A stretch of DNA of 64,000 nt from Palsa-661 sp035535015 (lineage in GTDB: Bacteria > Actinomycetota > Acidimicrobiia > Acidimicrobiales > UBA8190). Positions 16,898 to 25,469 of the stretch are shown here, in pieces. The stretch is from contig DATLQU010000037.1 of assembly GCA_035535015.1 (NCBI GenBank), forward strand, positions 95,618 through 159,617, read 5' to 3'. Numbering within the stretch: the first letter of the stretch is position 1; each line of letters starts with the position of its first letter. The position numbers and the translations under genes were made by a program. The notes beneath the pieces were generated by a model. It was not told the origin of the DNA. It searched no databases and saw nothing but the letters and a program-made list of their open reading frames with translations.

Positions 16898-17674
16898 CTA
16901 CATGGTGAAGGCGAGATGGTGGGCCGCATGGGCGGCGAGCTCGGGGTCGCCGGACCAGGTGAGCCGGCCGTCGCCGATCGGTCCGTCCGGGTCGATGCGT
17001 CCGCAGGCCAGGAGCATGAAGGTGAGCGAGTCCATCGACATGGTGACGTCCGGTGCGGCGAGCTCCTCGACCAGCGAGGCCCGTCCGTCGACCTTGGCCA
17101 GGAGCCGCCGGTGGACCGGACCGGTGAGCTCGAAGGCGATGCTCTTACCGTCGGGCAGGCCGATCTTCTTGCCCACGATGTAGCCGATCGACCCCTCGAC
17201 CTCGTCGAGGGCCATGTCCGCCGCCGGGCCGTCGTCGTCGCCGGCCAGCCCCAGGGGCACCCGGATGTCGCGCTCGTGGACCCAGATGTCGAACTGGCGG
17301 ATGGCCATGAAGCGACCGTAGGTACCCGGACCGACGGGGGTGATCGACGGCGCGTCGAAATCCTCGTCGGTCATGGCGTCGAGCTCGGCCAGACGGTCGG
17401 CCGTCACTTCCCGGTAGCGGGCCAGGAGGGCGTCGGGCCCGATCCCGTCCAGCTCGGCGGCGATGGCCGGCATGGCGGCGAAGGGGTTGTCGCCGCCGGG
17501 ACGCCAGCCGAGCAGGGCCGTCTCGACGGTCGTCACGTGGACCACGACGCCCCGGGCCGTCCAGGCCGGGCAGAGCGAGGGGGCCTGCCACTGGGCCGGG
17601 GTGAGCCGGCCGGCCACGGCACCGAAGGACAACGAGACGGTGCGGAGGTTCTCGAGGATGGCGGAACGACGCAT
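16898..17674 (-). CDS. Maleylpyruvate isomerase / mycothiol-dependent family protein
   Basis: 258 aa. The N-terminal four-helix DinB-like domain contains PSLCPAWTARGVVVHVTTVE and FDIWVHERDIRVPLG, the metal-site histidines of mycothiol-dependent maleylpyruvate isomerases. The C-terminal domain (about 165-258) resembles a sterol-carrier/MDMPI-C fold. It could act as a mycothiol-dependent isomerase or transferase in ring-cleavage chemistry; mshC in the window confirms mycothiol. Located in an operon with an SDR and an amidohydrolase. Confidence 0.82.
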   Translation of the reverse strand: MRRSAILENLRTVSLSFGAVAGRLTPAQWQAPSLCPAWTARGVVVHVTTVETALLGWRPGGDNPFAAMPAIAAELDGIGPDALLARYREVTADRLAELDAMTDEDFDAPSITPVGPGTYGRFMAIRQFDIWVHERDIRVPLGLAGDDDGPAADMALDEVEGSIGYIVGKKIGLPDGKSIAFELTGPVHRRLLAKVDGRASLVEELAAPDVTMSMDSLTFMLLACGRIDPDGPIGDGRLTWSGDPELAAHAAHHLAFTM

Positions 17675-17700
17675 CGGACGACCCTTTTCGGCTATCGCGA

Positions 17701-18627
17701 TCAGCCGCCCATCTGGAGCCCCGGGGCCCGGGAGCGGAAGATCTGGGCGTTGACCGCGGCACCGATGTCGGCCGGGTCCCAGCGGGCCGGGCCGCCCTTG
17801 GGCTCGATGGTCGGTCCGAGCGACCAGGGCTCGTAGTGGGTGATGCGGTGGCCGACGGCGCGGAAGACCTGACCGGTGACATGGAGCGCCTCGTCCGAGG
17901 CCAGCCAGGCCACCATGGGGGCGGAGTTGCGGGGGTTCATGGGGTTGTAGTCGCCCTCGTCCCCGGCGCCGGGCTCGATGATCTCGGCGTTCTTCATGAG
18001 GGTGCCGGTGATACGGGTCATGCCCCCGGGGGCCACCGCGTTGGCCCGGACCCCGTAGCGGGAGAGCTCGAGGGAGGAGATGACGGTGAGGGCGGCGATG
18101 CCGGCCTTGGCCGCGCCATAGTTGGCCTGGCCGACGTTTCCCTGGAGGCCGGCGGAGGAGACGGTGTTGACGATGGCGGCGCGCGGTTGGCGGCCGGCCT
18201 TCGATTCCTCGCGCCAGTAGACCGAGGCGTGATGGGTGGTGGCGAAGGTGCCCTTCAGGTGGACGCGGACGACGGAGTCGAAGTCCTCCTCGGACATGGA
18301 GAAGAGCATGGCGTCGCGGACGATGCCGGCGTTGTTGACCAGGATGTCGAGGCGGCCGAAGTCTTCTACGGCCTGGGCCACGAGAGCCTGAGCCCCCGCC
18401 CAGTCGGCCACGTCGGAGTAGTTGGCCGAGGCCTGGCCCCCGTTGCTCCGGATGATCTCGGCCACCTCCTCGGCCGGGGCCTTGTCCTCGCCGCCTCCGT
18501 GGACCGAGCCTCCGACGTCGTTGACCACCACCGTGGCACCCTGGCCGGCCAGCTCCAGGGCCTCACCCCGGCCGATGCCGTGGCCCGCCCCGGTGACGAT
18601 GGCCACCTTGCCGTCGAGAATTCCCAT
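17701..18627 (-). CDS. Short-chain dehydrogenase/reductase (SDR)
   Basis: 308 aa from the ATG at 18627; a longer frame upstream only reads into the amidohydrolase gene. It has the NAD(P) motif TGAGHGIG (about 12-19), NNAGI, and the catalytic YxxxK (NYGAAKAGI). The C-terminal extension YNPMNPRNSAPMVAWLAS is typical of the hydroxyacyl-CoA/17-beta-HSD-4-like group of actinobacterial SDRs. It follows the amidohydrolase by 13 bp and precedes the MDMPI gene, so it probably oxidises a hydroxy-intermediate of the same pathway. Confidence 0.9.
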   Translation of the reverse strand: MGILDGKVAIVTGAGHGIGRGEALELAGQGATVVVNDVGGSVHGGGEDKAPAEEVAEIIRSNGGQASANYSDVADWAGAQALVAQAVEDFGRLDILVNNAGIVRDAMLFSMSEEDFDSVVRVHLKGTFATTHHASVYWREESKAGRQPRAAIVNTVSSAGLQGNVGQANYGAAKAGIAALTVISSLELSRYGVRANAVAPGGMTRITGTLMKNAEIIEPGAGDEGDYNPMNPRNSAPMVAWLASDEALHVTGQVFRAVGHRITHYEPWSLGPTIEPKGGPARWDPADIGAAVNAQIFRSRAPGLQMGG

Positions 18628-18640
18628 GATTTCGCCGTCC

Positions 18641-19789
18641 TCAGCCGAGACGGTAGAGCTCGCGGGCGTTGTCGCAGCACATGCGCCGGCGCTCGTCGTC
18701 GGGGACACCTCCCATGGACTCCTCCACGATGCGACGGGAGTAGGGCCAGTCGTGGCGGTGGTGGGGGTAGTCGGTGGACCACATGAGGTTGTCCACGCCG
18801 ATCCAGTGGCGGGTGGCCACGGCGAAGGGCTCGCGGATGAAGGTGACCTTCCAGTTACGGCGGAAGTACTCCGACGGGGTCATCTTGAGCGTCGTCTTCG
18901 TCCAGGTGCGATTGCGCCAGTAGTGGTCGTCCATGTGCTCGAGGAAGTGGGGCACCCAGCCGGCGCCGCACTCGACGGCCACCGTCTGGAGGTTCGGGAA
19001 GCGGTCGTAGATGCCGGAGTAGATGAACTTCGACATGAAGCCCGAGGCGTCGCCCACGGGGCCGCCCATCTCGGCCAGGCCGATCTCGCGGCCGGCCGAA
19101 GCGGCCGCCTTCTGGAACGATCCCGCCGTGCGCTTGCCCGCCTGGCGTAGTCCCGAGTGGATGTGGACGGGCATCTGCTCTTCCTCGGCCGCCTCCCAGA
19201 AGGCGTCGTCCTCCTCCGAGAGATTCGAGTTCCCCGACGGGTAGGCCGAGATGATGACGCCCTTGTAGCCGGCCGCCTTGGCGTTGCGCAGCCACTTGAC
19301 CGAGGTCTGGATGTCGACGCCGGGCATCTGGGCCAGGCCGATGAGCCGGTCGGGGGAGGCGGCCATGAACTCGTCGTGCATCCAGGTGTTGTAGGCCTCG
19401 AGGCCGGCCAGGTGGTAGTCGTCGTCGTCCTGGGCCATGAAGGCGCCCATGGTGCGCTGGGAGGGGAAGAGGACCTCGGCGTCGACGCCGTCGAATTCCT
19501 GCTCCTCGACCCGGGCCCTGCCCTCGAAGGAGCCCCGGAGGATGGAGTCGTAGGTCGAACCGAACCACTCGAGGTCCTCGTAGCGCTTGCCGAACTTGCC
19601 GGCGTTGGTGACCAGGCCGAGGGGCATGGGCGGGGTGCCGGGGACGAGTTCCCAGGCGTCGCCGCCCTTGGCGTCCTTGACCAGCTTGGGGGCCCGGTCG
19701 TGGAACTTCTTGGGCAGGTACTTGGTCCACATGTCGGGGGGCTCGACCACGTGTCCGTCCGCCGAGATGAGGTGGTACTGGCGCGCCAT
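18641..19789 (-). CDS. Amidohydrolase family protein (ACMSD-like)
   Basis: 382 aa. The TIM-barrel metal-site start SADGHVVEPPDMW, the inner HIHSG, and the C-terminal DYPHHRHDW segment match the amidohydrolase-2 / aminocarboxymuconate-semialdehyde-decarboxylase-like family. Members decarboxylate or hydrolyse ring-derived acids. The ATG at 19789 has AAGGAGG 7 bases upstream (minus strand). First gene of the operon with SDR and MDMPI. Paralogous to the amidohydrolase at 38.8 kb (shared DxHVVEPPDM). Its leader holds a threefold repeat of the ribosome-binding region. Confidence 0.88.
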   Translation of the reverse strand: MARQYHLISADGHVVEPPDMWTKYLPKKFHDRAPKLVKDAKGGDAWELVPGTPPMPLGLVTNAGKFGKRYEDLEWFGSTYDSILRGSFEGRARVEEQEFDGVDAEVLFPSQRTMGAFMAQDDDDYHLAGLEAYNTWMHDEFMAASPDRLIGLAQMPGVDIQTSVKWLRNAKAAGYKGVIISAYPSGNSNLSEEDDAFWEAAEEEQMPVHIHSGLRQAGKRTAGSFQKAAASAGREIGLAEMGGPVGDASGFMSKFIYSGIYDRFPNLQTVAVECGAGWVPHFLEHMDDHYWRNRTWTKTTLKMTPSEYFRRNWKVTFIREPFAVATRHWIGVDNLMWSTDYPHHRHDWPYSRRIVEESMGGVPDDERRRMCCDNARELYRLG

Positions 19790-19794
19790 CTGTC

Positions 19795-19860
19795 CTCCTT
19801 GGCCAGCAGCTGGGGGCTCCTTGGCCAGCCCCTGGGGGCTCCTTGGCCCGCCCCTGGGGG
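19795..19860. repeat. Three tandem 22-bp repeats, each with a Shine-Dalgarno sequence
   Basis: Units at 19795-19816, 19817-19838 and 19839-19860. On the minus strand each reads CCCCC...GGCCAAGGAG; the copy nearest the amidohydrolase supplies the real ribosome-binding site (AAGGAGG). Units 1 and 2 differ at two positions, 2 and 3 at one. Each of the outer two units also contains CCCCAGGGG. Confidence 0.85.
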
Positions 19861-19895
19861 CAGGCGCCGGACGCCGGCAGGCCCCCGGAGTTCTC

Positions 19896-19909
19896 TGACT
19901 TTCGTGTCA
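19896..19909. promoter_or_regulatory. Candidate operator, palindrome TGACTTTCGTGTCA (site 2 of 6)
   Basis: TGAC-N6-GTCA palindrome followed by GCTT, about 107 bp upstream of the amidohydrolase start. Same core and flank as the other five sites in the window. Confidence 0.5.
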
Positions 19910-19953
19910 GCTTACTGTGCCGCCGGGGGCCGGGAAAGCGGGACCGGAGGGCG

Positions 19954-20799
19954 CTAAAAGCCTTTGAATTCGGGCTGACGGCGCTCGGCGAAGGCCCGGA
20001 GACCCTCGCCGCAGTCGACGGTGGTGGTGATCAGTTCCTGGGCCCAGGCCTCGTCGTCGAAGGCGGTCTGGCGGTCGGAGTCGAAGGAGCGGTTGAGGAG
20101 CCACTTGGCCATGCCCAGGGCCTTGGTCGGGCCGGCGGCCAGTCGGCCGGCCAGCTCGGCCGCCGTGGCCGCCAGTTGGTCGGCGGGGACGACCCGGTTG
20201 ACGAGGCCCAGGGCCAGGGCGTCGGCGGCGGCCAGGTCGTCGCCGAAGAAGATGAGCTCCTTGGCCTTCTGGAGACCGATCAGCCGGGGTAGGAGGTAGG
20301 CCCCGCCCCCGTCGGGGGAGATGCCGCGGCGGACGAAGACCTCGATGAAGCGGGCCCCCTCGGCCGCCAGGACCAGGTCACAGGCGAAGGCCAGGTGGGC
20401 GCCGATGCCGGCGGCGGTGCCGTTGACGGCGGCGATGACCGGTTTCTCGCAGTCGAGGACGGCGGCCACCAGGCGCTGGGCGCCCCGGCGGATGACCCGG
20501 GCGGCCTCGCCCATGACCCGGTCGGGGGCGCCCTCGGGGCGGGGCGGTGCGGCCCGGCGGCCGCCGCCGCGGAGGTCGGCGCCGGTGCAGAAGCCCTTGC
20601 CGGTGGCGGTGAGGACGACGCAGCGGACCTCGAGCGAGGCCGAGGCGTCCTCCAGCAGGTCGATGACCCGGTTGCGCTGGTCGGGGGTGATGGCGTTTGC
20701 GACCTCGGGCCGGTTGAGGGTGATCCAGGCCACCTGGTTCTCGACGCGGTGCTGCACCTGGTCCTCGAGCGGCTGTTCCTCGACCGGCCGGTCCGCCAC
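19954..20799 (-). CDS. Enoyl-CoA hydratase/isomerase family protein
   Basis: 281 aa from a GTG at 20799 (GAGAGGA 8 bases upstream), preferred over the longer frame that crosses the operator. Crotonase-fold marks: ITLNRPEVANAIT, the oxyanion-hole loop GKGFCTGADLRGG, and AAVNGTAAGIGAHLAFACD. The catalytic-glutamate region reads FVRRGISPDGGGAYLLPR, where the second canonical glutamate is aspartate. It hydrates or isomerises an enoyl-CoA. Divergent from the DUF35-thiolase-CoA transferase operon, sharing a promoter region with a palindrome. Confidence 0.9.
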   Translation of the reverse strand: MADRPVEEQPLEDQVQHRVENQVAWITLNRPEVANAITPDQRNRVIDLLEDASASLEVRCVVLTATGKGFCTGADLRGGGRRAAPPRPEGAPDRVMGEAARVIRRGAQRLVAAVLDCEKPVIAAVNGTAAGIGAHLAFACDLVLAAEGARFIEVFVRRGISPDGGGAYLLPRLIGLQKAKELIFFGDDLAAADALALGLVNRVVPADQLAATAAELAGRLAAGPTKALGMAKWLLNRSFDSDRQTAFDDEAWAQELITTTVDCGEGLRAFAERRQPEFKGF

Positions 20800-20868
20800 G
20801 ATCTTGTCCTCTCGCTTGCTGTTCTGACTGTGCTCAGGCCCGGACCGCCGGGCCGACGCCGGCCAGCA

Positions 20869-20882
20869 TGACACGCCTGTCA
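20869..20882. promoter_or_regulatory. Candidate operator, palindrome TGACACGCCTGTCA (site 3 of 6)
   Basis: Perfect TGACA/TGTCA palindrome with 4-bp spacer in the divergent promoter region between the enoyl-CoA hydratase and the DUF35 gene. A TACTAG -10-like element follows at about 20899. Confidence 0.55.
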
Positions 20883-20933
20883 CGTTTGTGATCGGGCGTA
20901 CTAGTGTCGCCCGCCATGGGGGAGACCAAGCAG

Positions 20934-21317
20934 ATGTCGGTGGTGGACTACCTCGTGCTCGGTGACGAGCCGCACCTCGAGGCCAACGCCTGCAGCTCGT
21001 GCGGGGCGCTGTTCTTCGACCGGCGCAACGCCTGTGCCCGCTGCGGGAAGATCGGCTTCGAGAAGCGGGCCCTGGCCACCGACGGGGTGGTGCGCTCCTA
21101 CACGGTCATCCACCGGGCCGCCCCGGGCGTGCCCGTGCCCTACGTCTCGTCGGTGGTCGAGCTCGACGGTGGCGGCGTGGTGAAGGCAAATCTGCTGGAC
21201 GCCGGGTCGGACCCGGAGAAGATCGAGCTGGGCATGAGGGTGAAGCTGACCACCTTCGGTTGCGGGGTCGACGCCGAGGGCACCGAAGCGGTGGCCTTCG
21301 GCTTCAGCCCCGCCTGA
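20934..21317 (+). CDS. Zn-ribbon/OB-fold (DUF35) protein
   Basis: 127 aa from the ATG at 20934, chosen because GGGGGAG lies 9 bases upstream; an in-frame ATG at 20916 is possible. It has a rubredoxin-like zinc ribbon, CSSCGALFFDRRNACARCG, then an OB fold. DUF35 proteins partner with thiolases, forming complexes that bind acyl-CoA (for example the aldolase in bacterial steroid side-chain breakdown). The next gene, 70 bp downstream, is such a thiolase. Confidence 0.9.
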   Translation: MSVVDYLVLGDEPHLEANACSSCGALFFDRRNACARCGKIGFEKRALATDGVVRSYTVIHRAAPGVPVPYVSSVVELDGGGVVKANLLDAGSDPEKIELGMRVKLTTFGCGVDAEGTEAVAFGFSPA

Positions 21318-21387
21318 CCGGTTTCGCATTTCGACTCATCTGGCCGACGGCCCCACCGGGGCCGGCGGACAGAGCAGGAGGTTGGTG

Positions 21388-22593
21388 ATGGCACAGGACA
21401 TCTGGATCATCGGGGCCACGATGACGAAGTTCGGGCGCTATCCGGACAGAGACAGCGTCGACCTGGCCTCGGAGACGGCCCTCGGGGCGCTGGCCGACGC
21501 CGGGGCGAGCATCGGGGACATGCAGATGATGGCCGTGGGATGCCTGCTCGAAGCCTCCAACATGCTGGGCCAGAGCCTGCAGAAGCAGATCGGCCAGACC
21601 GGCATCCCCGTCTACAACGTGGCCAATGCCTGCGCCACCGGAGCGACGGCGGTGCGGACGGCCATGCTCTCCATCAAGGCCGGCGAGGCCGACATGGCCC
21701 TGGCCGTGGGGGTGGAGCAGATGGGGAAGATGGGCCTGCTCGGCCCGGCCGGGCGGGAACGGGCCAAGCCCACCGGCTTCGAGCGGGCGGGCCGCTACGG
21801 CTCGGTCATGCCGGTCGAGGGCGTGCTCGGGACGCAGTTGATGCCCGGCGTCTTCGCCCAGGCCGGGATGGAGTACGCCTCGCACCACGACGGCGTGGGC
21901 TTCGCCCAGTTCGCCAAGGTGGCCGAGAAGAACCACGCCCACTCGACGCTGAATCCGCTGGCGCAGTACCAGAAGGCCTTCAGCCTGGAAGAGGTGATGG
22001 GCTCGGCCATGGTGGCCTACCCGAACACCCTTCTCATGTGCTGCCCCACCGGCGACGGTTCGGCCGCCGTGGTGCTCTGCTCGGACAAGAAGCTGAAGAC
22101 CCTCGACCCCGACGTCCGGCGCCGGGCCGTGAAGATCTCGGCCTCGGTGCTCACCTCCGACCCCTACGTCGAGTCCGACACGGCCCAACCCGACGTGTCC
22201 ACCCTGACCAAGAACGCGGCGGCCGCCGCCTACGAGCAGGCCGGGCTGGGGCCGGCCGACCTCGACCTGGTGGAGCTGCACGACTGCTTCGCCACGGCCG
22301 AGCTGATCCACTACGAGAACCTGTCGCTCTGCGAGCCCGGCGGGGCCGGCGACTTCATCGACCGGCGCGGCCCCTGGCGCGACGGCCAGACCCCGGTGAA
22401 CGTCTCCGGCGGTCTGATCTCGAAGGGCCACCCGATCGGCGCCACCGGGGTGGCCAACCTCTACGAGGTGGCCACCCATCTGCGCGGCGAGGCGGGCGAC
22501 CGGCAGATCGAGGGGGCGAAGGTCGGGCTGACCCACGTGATCGGGCTGGGTTCGGCCTGCGCCGTCCATATCCTCGAGAAGGCCGCCTCCTGA
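21388..22593 (+). CDS. Thiolase family protein (SCP2-type), partner of DUF35
   Basis: 401 aa from the ATG at 21388, with AGGAGG 6 bases upstream. It has the thiolase fold with the nucleophilic cysteine in NACATGATAV, an ELHDCF block and SKGHPIGATGVAN near the C-terminus. It should cleave or form C-C bonds on acyl-CoA. Because it sits next to a DUF35 protein, a heteromeric thiolase or aldolase is likely. Unlike the two other thiolase-like proteins in this window it keeps the active cysteine. Confidence 0.9.
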   Translation: MAQDIWIIGATMTKFGRYPDRDSVDLASETALGALADAGASIGDMQMMAVGCLLEASNMLGQSLQKQIGQTGIPVYNVANACATGATAVRTAMLSIKAGEADMALAVGVEQMGKMGLLGPAGRERAKPTGFERAGRYGSVMPVEGVLGTQLMPGVFAQAGMEYASHHDGVGFAQFAKVAEKNHAHSTLNPLAQYQKAFSLEEVMGSAMVAYPNTLLMCCPTGDGSAAVVLCSDKKLKTLDPDVRRRAVKISASVLTSDPYVESDTAQPDVSTLTKNAAAAAYEQAGLGPADLDLVELHDCFATAELIHYENLSLCEPGGAGDFIDRRGPWRDGQTPVNVSGGLISKGHPIGATGVANLYEVATHLRGEAGDRQIEGAKVGLTHVIGLGSACAVHILEKAAS

Positions 22594-22597
22594 GGTA

Positions 22598-24958
22598 GTG
22601 CCCGACGCGCTGCTGGCCGGGCTCCGGGTCGCCGACATCGCCGGCGAGCCGGCGGCCATGACCGGTCGGATCCTGGCCGATCTGGGCGCCCGGGTCACCC
22701 GGATCGAAGCCGCCGGGGGGGACCCCTTGCGGGCCGTGCCCCCGCTCGGCCCCGACGGGAGCTCGTTGCGCTTCCGGGTCTGGAACGCCGGGAAGACCCT
22801 GGTGACCCTGGCCTCGGCCGACGACCCCCGGCTGGCCGAGCTGCTGGTCGACAGCGACGTGGTGATCGCCACGCCGGGATGGCCCGGGGCCATCGAGGTC
22901 GACCCCGCCGTCGCCCCCGAGGCCGTCTGGGTGCTGGTGACCCCCTTCGGCACCGACGGCCCGCGCTCCGGATGGAAGGCCTCGGATCTCGGGGTGATGG
23001 CCTCGACCGGGAACATGTACTGCACCGGGGATCCCGACCGGCCGCCGGTGCGCTGCACCGAGCCGACGGGCTGGGCCCATGTGGGACCGGAGGCGGCCAT
23101 GGCCGCGCTCACGGCACTGGCCTCGGGGCGGCCCCAGCGGGTCGACGTCTCGGCCCAGGAGGCGGTGATGATCGCCTCCATGGGCCACGCCGGCCGCTTC
23201 GGCCGGACGAAGAACCGGGGGAGGCGCTCGGGCGCCAACGTCGGGGTGACCCGCGAGATCTGGCCCTGCGCCGATGGCTTCGTCTCCTTCGGCCTGCGGG
23301 GGGGCAAGGCCCGGGTGAAGAACATGCAGACGATCACCGCCCTGGTCGAGGCCGACGGTCTGGCCACGCCGGCGCTGACCGACAGGGACTGGACGACCTA
23401 CGACCACAACCGGTGCAGCGGCGAGGAGCTCGACGCCATCGCCGCCCCCGTCGCCGCCTACTTCCTCCGGCACACCATGACCGAGCTCTACCAGTCGGCC
23501 GTGGAGACCAACCTGATGCTGGCCCCGGCCAACTCGCCCCGGCAGCTGATCGAGAACCGGCAGCTGGCGGCGCGCCACTACTTCTGCGCCTTCGACGGGA
23601 TCGGCCATCTGCCCCGGTCGTTCGTGGTCGTCACGAGCCCCGGCGACGCCGTCGAGCGGCCGGGGCCGCGGGTCCCGGCACCGGCCGCGGTGCCGTCCGC
23701 TCGGCCACGAAAGCCCAGTTCGTCGTCGGTCTCGGCTCCCGGTTCGACCCCGGCCGGGGCGTGGGCGGGGACGAAGATCCTCGAGTTCGGGACGGGGGCG
23801 GCCGGGCCCATCGCCGTGCGCTACTTCGCCGAGCACGGGGCGACGGTCATCCGGATCGAGTCGCGCTCGCGGCCCGACTTCCTGCGGACCTACGGGCTCG
23901 GGCCCGGCAATCCCTGCGGGCTCGAGGGATCGGACATGTTCGACTCGGTGAACGTGGGGAAGCTGGGGGTGACGCTCAACCTGAAGCATCCCGAGGGGGT
24001 GGGCCTGGCCAAGCGGCTGATCGGTTGGGCCGACGCCGTGGCCGAGAACTTCGCCCCCCGGGCCATGCGGGGCTTCGGTCTCGACTACGGCTCGCTAGCC
24101 GCCGAGAAGGCCGACCTGGTCATGGTGAGCTCGTGCCTCCAGGGACAGACGGGACCGGACAAGGACTACCCCGGCTTCGGCGGCCAGGGTTCCGCCCTCG
24201 GCGGCTACAACCTCTTGACCGGCTGGCCCGACCGCGAACCGGTGGGCCCCTTCGGGACCATCACCGACTCCCTGGCCCCGCGCTTCGTGGCCACCGCCCT
24301 GGCCGCCGGCCTGCTCTACCGCCGGCGGACGGGCGGTGGTGTCCATCTCGACGTGAGCCAGGTGGAGGCGGCCGTCTACTCGCTCTCGCCCTGGGTGGCC
24401 GACTACGCCGTCAACGGCCACACCGGCATCCGCCAGGGCAACCGCTCCGAACGCTTCGTCCCCCACGGCGCCTTTCCCTGCGCCGGCGACGACCGCTTCG
24501 TGGCCGTCTGCTGCTCCGACGACGCCGACTGGCGCACCCTCACCGACCTGATGGGCACCGACGGGGACAGCGTCGAGCGCCTGGCCACCGTCGAGGCCCG
24601 CCTGGCCGCCGTGGACGAGGTGGAGCAGCTGGTGGCGTCGTGGACCCGGTCCCGGGAGGCCGCCGCCGTGGCCGACGCCCTGCAGGCCGCCGGTCTCGAG
24701 GCCGTGCCGGTGGCCGACCTGGCCGACGCCTTCGCCGACCCCCAGCTGGCCCACCGGGGCCACTTCGTCACCCTGGAGCACCCCTGCATGGGCGCCTGCG
24801 GCTACGAGAGAAACGGCTTCCGGCTGTCCGACGAGACGGCCGGCTACGACCGGCCGAGCCCCCTGTTGGGCCAGCACAACGAGATGGTGCTGGGCGAGAT
24901 ACTCGGTCTCGACGCGGCCGCCCGGGCCCGGCTGCTCGACCAGGGCGTCTTGGAGTAA
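22598..24958 (+). CDS. Class III CoA transferase (CaiB/BaiF), two fused domains
   Basis: 786 aa, about twice the normal CaiB length. Two CaiB-like halves are joined by a Pro/Ser-rich linker (about 355-390). The first half starts LLAGLRVADIAGEPAAMTGR and is the more divergent; the second starts KILEFGTGAAGPIAVRYFAE and has DSVNVGKLGVTLNLKHPEG. Class III enzymes move CoA between organic acids via a catalytic aspartate. It starts with GTG 4 bp after the thiolase stop, so it is the third gene of this operon. The double form probably makes a pseudo-dimer in one chain. Confidence 0.88.
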   Translation: MPDALLAGLRVADIAGEPAAMTGRILADLGARVTRIEAAGGDPLRAVPPLGPDGSSLRFRVWNAGKTLVTLASADDPRLAELLVDSDVVIATPGWPGAIEVDPAVAPEAVWVLVTPFGTDGPRSGWKASDLGVMASTGNMYCTGDPDRPPVRCTEPTGWAHVGPEAAMAALTALASGRPQRVDVSAQEAVMIASMGHAGRFGRTKNRGRRSGANVGVTREIWPCADGFVSFGLRGGKARVKNMQTITALVEADGLATPALTDRDWTTYDHNRCSGEELDAIAAPVAAYFLRHTMTELYQSAVETNLMLAPANSPRQLIENRQLAARHYFCAFDGIGHLPRSFVVVTSPGDAVERPGPRVPAPAAVPSARPRKPSSSSVSAPGSTPAGAWAGTKILEFGTGAAGPIAVRYFAEHGATVIRIESRSRPDFLRTYGLGPGNPCGLEGSDMFDSVNVGKLGVTLNLKHPEGVGLAKRLIGWADAVAENFAPRAMRGFGLDYGSLAAEKADLVMVSSCLQGQTGPDKDYPGFGGQGSALGGYNLLTGWPDREPVGPFGTITDSLAPRFVATALAAGLLYRRRTGGGVHLDVSQVEAAVYSLSPWVADYAVNGHTGIRQGNRSERFVPHGAFPCAGDDRFVAVCCSDDADWRTLTDLMGTDGDSVERLATVEARLAAVDEVEQLVASWTRSREAAAVADALQAAGLEAVPVADLADAFADPQLAHRGHFVTLEHPCMGACGYERNGFRLSDETAGYDRPSPLLGQHNEMVLGEILGLDAAARARLLDQGVLE

Positions 24959-25091
24959 CTCAATGCCAACTGCGTTGCCAACCGGACCTTCAGCACGATC
25001 CCCTTGGTCACGGGCGGCGATTTGAGTGAACCAGCCGTCTTGTGAGTGCCTGACTGCTCAACCAGGGCGTTTGTGGAGTAGACGTGAGGAT

Positions 25092-25442
25092 ATGAAAACG
25101 CAGAAAAACGACGGGGCCCAGGACGCGACAGCGAGGGGCCGGTCGCGCAAGCGCGCCCTCATCGGCGGCGTCATCGGCGTGCACGTCCTCGGCACCCTCC
25201 TGGCCCGGCGCAAGGGCTACAACATGGGTGGCGACGTGATCGTCCGCTGCCGGAAGGGACATCTCTTCACCACCATCTGGGTGCCCGGGGCGTCGTTCAA
25301 GGCGGTCCGGCTGGGCTGGCTCCGCTGGCAACGCTGCCCGGTGGGCCGGCACTGGAGCATCGTCACCCCGGTCCGGCCGGCCGACCTGACCGACGACGAA
25401 CGGCTCACTGCGGCGCAGAACCGCGACATCCGCATCCCCTGA
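25092..25442 (+). CDS. Conserved small actinobacterial protein
   Basis: 116 aa from the ATG at 25092 (GTGAGGA just before). The core VIVRCRKGHLFTTIWVPGAS, FKAVRLG and RWQRCPVGRHWSIVTPV is a recognisable actinobacterial family of unknown function with two cysteine-containing strands. An earlier start at 25026 is less likely. Confidence 0.75.
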   Translation: MKTQKNDGAQDATARGRSRKRALIGGVIGVHVLGTLLARRKGYNMGGDVIVRCRKGHLFTTIWVPGASFKAVRLGWLRWQRCPVGRHWSIVTPVRPADLTDDERLTAAQNRDIRIP

Positions 25443-25443
25443 C

Positions 25444-25463
25444 GCCCCCGTCGGGCCGGGGGC
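25444..25463. terminator. Hairpin between convergent genes
   Basis: GCCCCC-N8-GGGGGC stem in the 27-bp gap between the small protein and the DUF2889 gene, which converge. No T-run on either strand. Confidence 0.4.
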
Positions 25464-25469
25464 CGGCGC

